The notes beneath the pieces are model-generated. The model did not search any database. It was not told the DNA's origin and saw nothing but the letters and a program-made list of their open reading frames with translations. The position numbers and the translations under genes are program-made. A DNA stretch of 7,389 bases, taken from assembly GCA_937900125.1 (NCBI GenBank), contig CALCEK010000275.1:1-7389 (forward strand), in the 5' to 3' direction. The stretch's first letter is position 1; the number at the start of each line of letters is the position of its first letter. Of the stretch, positions 6,123 to 7,389 are shown piece after piece. The DNA comes from an uncultured Treponema sp. (GTDB taxonomy: Bacteria > Spirochaetota > Spirochaetia > Treponematales > Treponemataceae).

Positions 6123-7310
6123 ATGAACAAAGAATTTGCCCTAAAAATATTTGAAGGCTTTTCAATTGAACGATGGACTGATATGATTCGTCCTTTTGAA
6201 GTTGTAGAAATGGATAAAGCCGCTGAACGAATGGTTCTTTCGTACATAATAGGCAAATTCGAAGAAAATTTAGGGAAAAAAGTCGATTGGGAATGGATGA
6301 TTTACGCCTCTTTATTTGAGCTTTTAAGAAAAATCGCTTTGTGTGATATAAAAAGTCCAGTTCAACGTCTTATAAAAACAGAATTTCCCTATGAGTACAA
6401 AAAATTAAACGATTGGGTTATCGAACAGTACACATCGCTTTTGGATTCTTCATTATTAGAACGTTTTAAGATTTATTTAAGCCGCACCGAAGAAACTCCG
6501 ACCGAGCGAATTTTTAGGGCAGCGCATAAGTTTTCCACTTTGCGCGAGCTTGAAATGATTTCTACAGTAAATGAAAGTCAAAGACTTGAACCCATAAAAA
6601 AAGAGGTGTTTGCCGACCTTCAAGAATTTCTTGATTTAGTCGGTTTACAAATGCTTATAACTCGTCAGCGTCCTTTTGATTTTTTAATGCGAATTGAACA
6701 ACTCCGTTTTCAGACGCGCTGGAATCAAACGCCAAGAGTTCCGCGAACTTCTGTTTTAGGGCATTGTTTTTTTGTTGCCGTTTTGACTCTTTTGTTTATG
6801 CACGAAAATAACACTTGCGAAAACAAAGTGCGGCTTTACAATAACTTTTTTTCTGCACTTTTTCACGATTTGCCCGAAGCTGTTACGCGCGATATAATTT
6901 CTCCCGTAAAGCAAGCAACGTATTCGCTACCTTCTATTGTAAAAAATATTGAAGAACAGATTGTTGCAAAAGACCTTGTTCCACTTATGGAAAATTTTTA
7001 TAAAGATGAAATTTTGTATTTTACAAGCGATGAATTTGAAAATCGGGTTTTTTGCGAAAAAAAAGTAAAATTTGTTACTTGGGAAGCCCTTAATTCTATC
7101 TATACAAATGCTGAGTATATACCCGTTGATGGAAAATTGGTGCGACTTTCTGACCACTTTGCCGCCTTGCTTGAAGCTGATTCTTCGATTCGGCATGGGA
7201 TTACAAGCGTTCATCTTTCTGAAGGTAAACTTAATTTGTTAAAAAATTATCCAGAAGGGCTTGTCATAAATGGAATTGATGCTTTTTCTCTGTTTAGGCA
7301 ATTTGCTTAA
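6123..7310 (+). CDS. Tandem HD-domain protein: degenerate N-terminal copy plus YfbR-like C-terminal phosphohydrolase
   Basis: This 395-residue protein ends in a YfbR/HDDC2-like HD hydrolase domain, the class that removes the 5' phosphate from deoxynucleoside monophosphates. From about 190 it shows R199-W200 (as R18-W19 in E. coli YfbR), H214, the HD pair H248-D249, E252 (catalytic glutamate position), D257 followed by IISPVK, and D344 in KLVRLSDHFAALLE as the fourth metal ligand. Every YfbR active-site position that I can align is kept. D257 to D344 is longer than in YfbR (87 versus 60 residues). Residues 17-80 align without gaps to 199-262: R17-W18, R23, L64-F65, D75-I76 and S78-P79-V80 are kept, but the metal ligands become K32, E66 and L67, and the catalytic glutamate becomes K70. 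RAAHKFSTLRE (132-142) resembles the last metal-ligand helix with alanine for aspartate. It thus looks like a dead HD copy fused to a live one. The start has AGGAG at 6113-6117. The substrate is inferred only from motif similarity. Confidence 0.87.
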   Translation: MNKEFALKIFEGFSIERWTDMIRPFEVVEMDKAAERMVLSYIIGKFEENLGKKVDWEWMIYASLFELLRKIALCDIKSPVQRLIKTEFPYEYKKLNDWVIEQYTSLLDSSLLERFKIYLSRTEETPTERIFRAAHKFSTLRELEMISTVNESQRLEPIKKEVFADLQEFLDLVGLQMLITRQRPFDFLMRIEQLRFQTRWNQTPRVPRTSVLGHCFFVAVLTLLFMHENNTCENKVRLYNNFFSALFHDLPEAVTRDIISPVKQATYSLPSIVKNIEEQIVAKDLVPLMENFYKDEILYFTSDEFENRVFCEKKVKFVTWEALNSIYTNAEYIPVDGKLVRLSDHFAALLEADSSIRHGITSVHLSEGKLNLLKNYPEGLVINGIDAFSLFRQFA

Positions 7311-7330
7311 CGTTCAAATGAGAAAGGCAA

Positions 7331-7352
7331 TAAAAGCGGGCGGACGCTTTTA
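7331..7352 (+). terminator. Perfect 8-base-pair hairpin after the last gene
   Basis: TAAAAGCG at 7331-7338 pairs perfectly with CGCTTTTA at 7345-7352 across a six-base loop (GGCGGA). The stem is A-U-rich at its base with three G-C pairs near the loop. The descending arm supplies four Ts, but no further T run follows directly. It may act with the next hairpin to end the transcript begun at or before nadK. Confidence 0.4.
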
Positions 7353-7383
7353 CAAGGCAGGAATGCTTTGCACTTTGTTTTCT
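7353..7383 (+). terminator. Candidate intrinsic terminator hairpin with T-rich tail
   Basis: CAAGGCA at 7353-7359 pairs with TGCTTTG at 7364-7370 (one G-U pair) around a GGAA loop, which fits the stable GNRA tetraloop pattern. It is followed by CACTTTGTTTTCTT, a T-rich but interrupted tail. The position, 43 bases after the last stop codon and directly behind another hairpin, suits the end of the operon. The interrupted T tract makes it a weak call. Confidence 0.45.
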
Positions 7384-7389
7384 TAAAAT

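Noticed and set aside
7318..7386. A 22-codon ORF after the HD gene (ATG 7318 to TAA 7384-7386).
   Set aside because: It has no ribosome binding site and coincides with the two hairpins, which explain the sequence better.

Overview
The window looks like a piece of an A+T-rich bacterial chromosome, most likely from a spirochete of the genus Treponema. That placement is an inference from gene content and order (a lone cheW, a DegT-like gene, nadK, recN and two hypothetical genes in a row) and from protein style. No rRNA or other phylogenetic marker is present. All seven genes lie on the + strand, and the longest gene-free stretch is 214 bases. I see no CRISPR array, tRNA, rRNA or autonomous insertion sequence.

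Layout: (1) 51-821, a ComF-family zinc-ribbon/phosphoribosyltransferase protein. (2) 887-1375, CheW, the chemotaxis coupling protein, with a plausible extended -10 promoter in the 65-base gap before it. (3) 1376-1589, a gap holding a 103-base structure bounded by near-perfect 17-18 base inverted repeats with a second palindrome inside; it could be a miniature transposon remnant or a structured RNA. (4) 1590-2702, a DegT/DnrJ/EryC1-fold protein that appears to lack the PLP-binding lysine. (5) 2764-3618, NAD kinase. (6) 3611-5311, the DNA-repair SMC-like ATPase RecN. (7) 5311-6114, an all-helical protein of unknown function. (8) 6123-7310, a two-domain HD protein. (9) 7311-7389, a non-coding tail with two adjacent hairpins, probably the end of the transcript.

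Genes 5 to 8 (nadK, recN, helical protein, HD protein) are packed with overlaps of 8 and 1 bases and one 8-base gap. Each start has a Shine-Dalgarno site placed in or against the end of the preceding gene, so they are almost certainly one translationally coupled operon. nadK-recN adjacency is known from other bacteria, including E. coli. The two genes after recN are the least understood part.

The most interesting observation is in the last gene. Its C-terminal half carries the full active-site set of YfbR-type 5'-deoxynucleotidases. Its N-terminal half aligns to the same region without gaps at an offset of 182 residues but has lost every metal ligand, which suggests a fused active HD/dead HD pair. 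The second is the DegT-like protein without its lysine. Neither is a proven new system; both are by-eye inferences that can be tested by structure prediction and family alignment.
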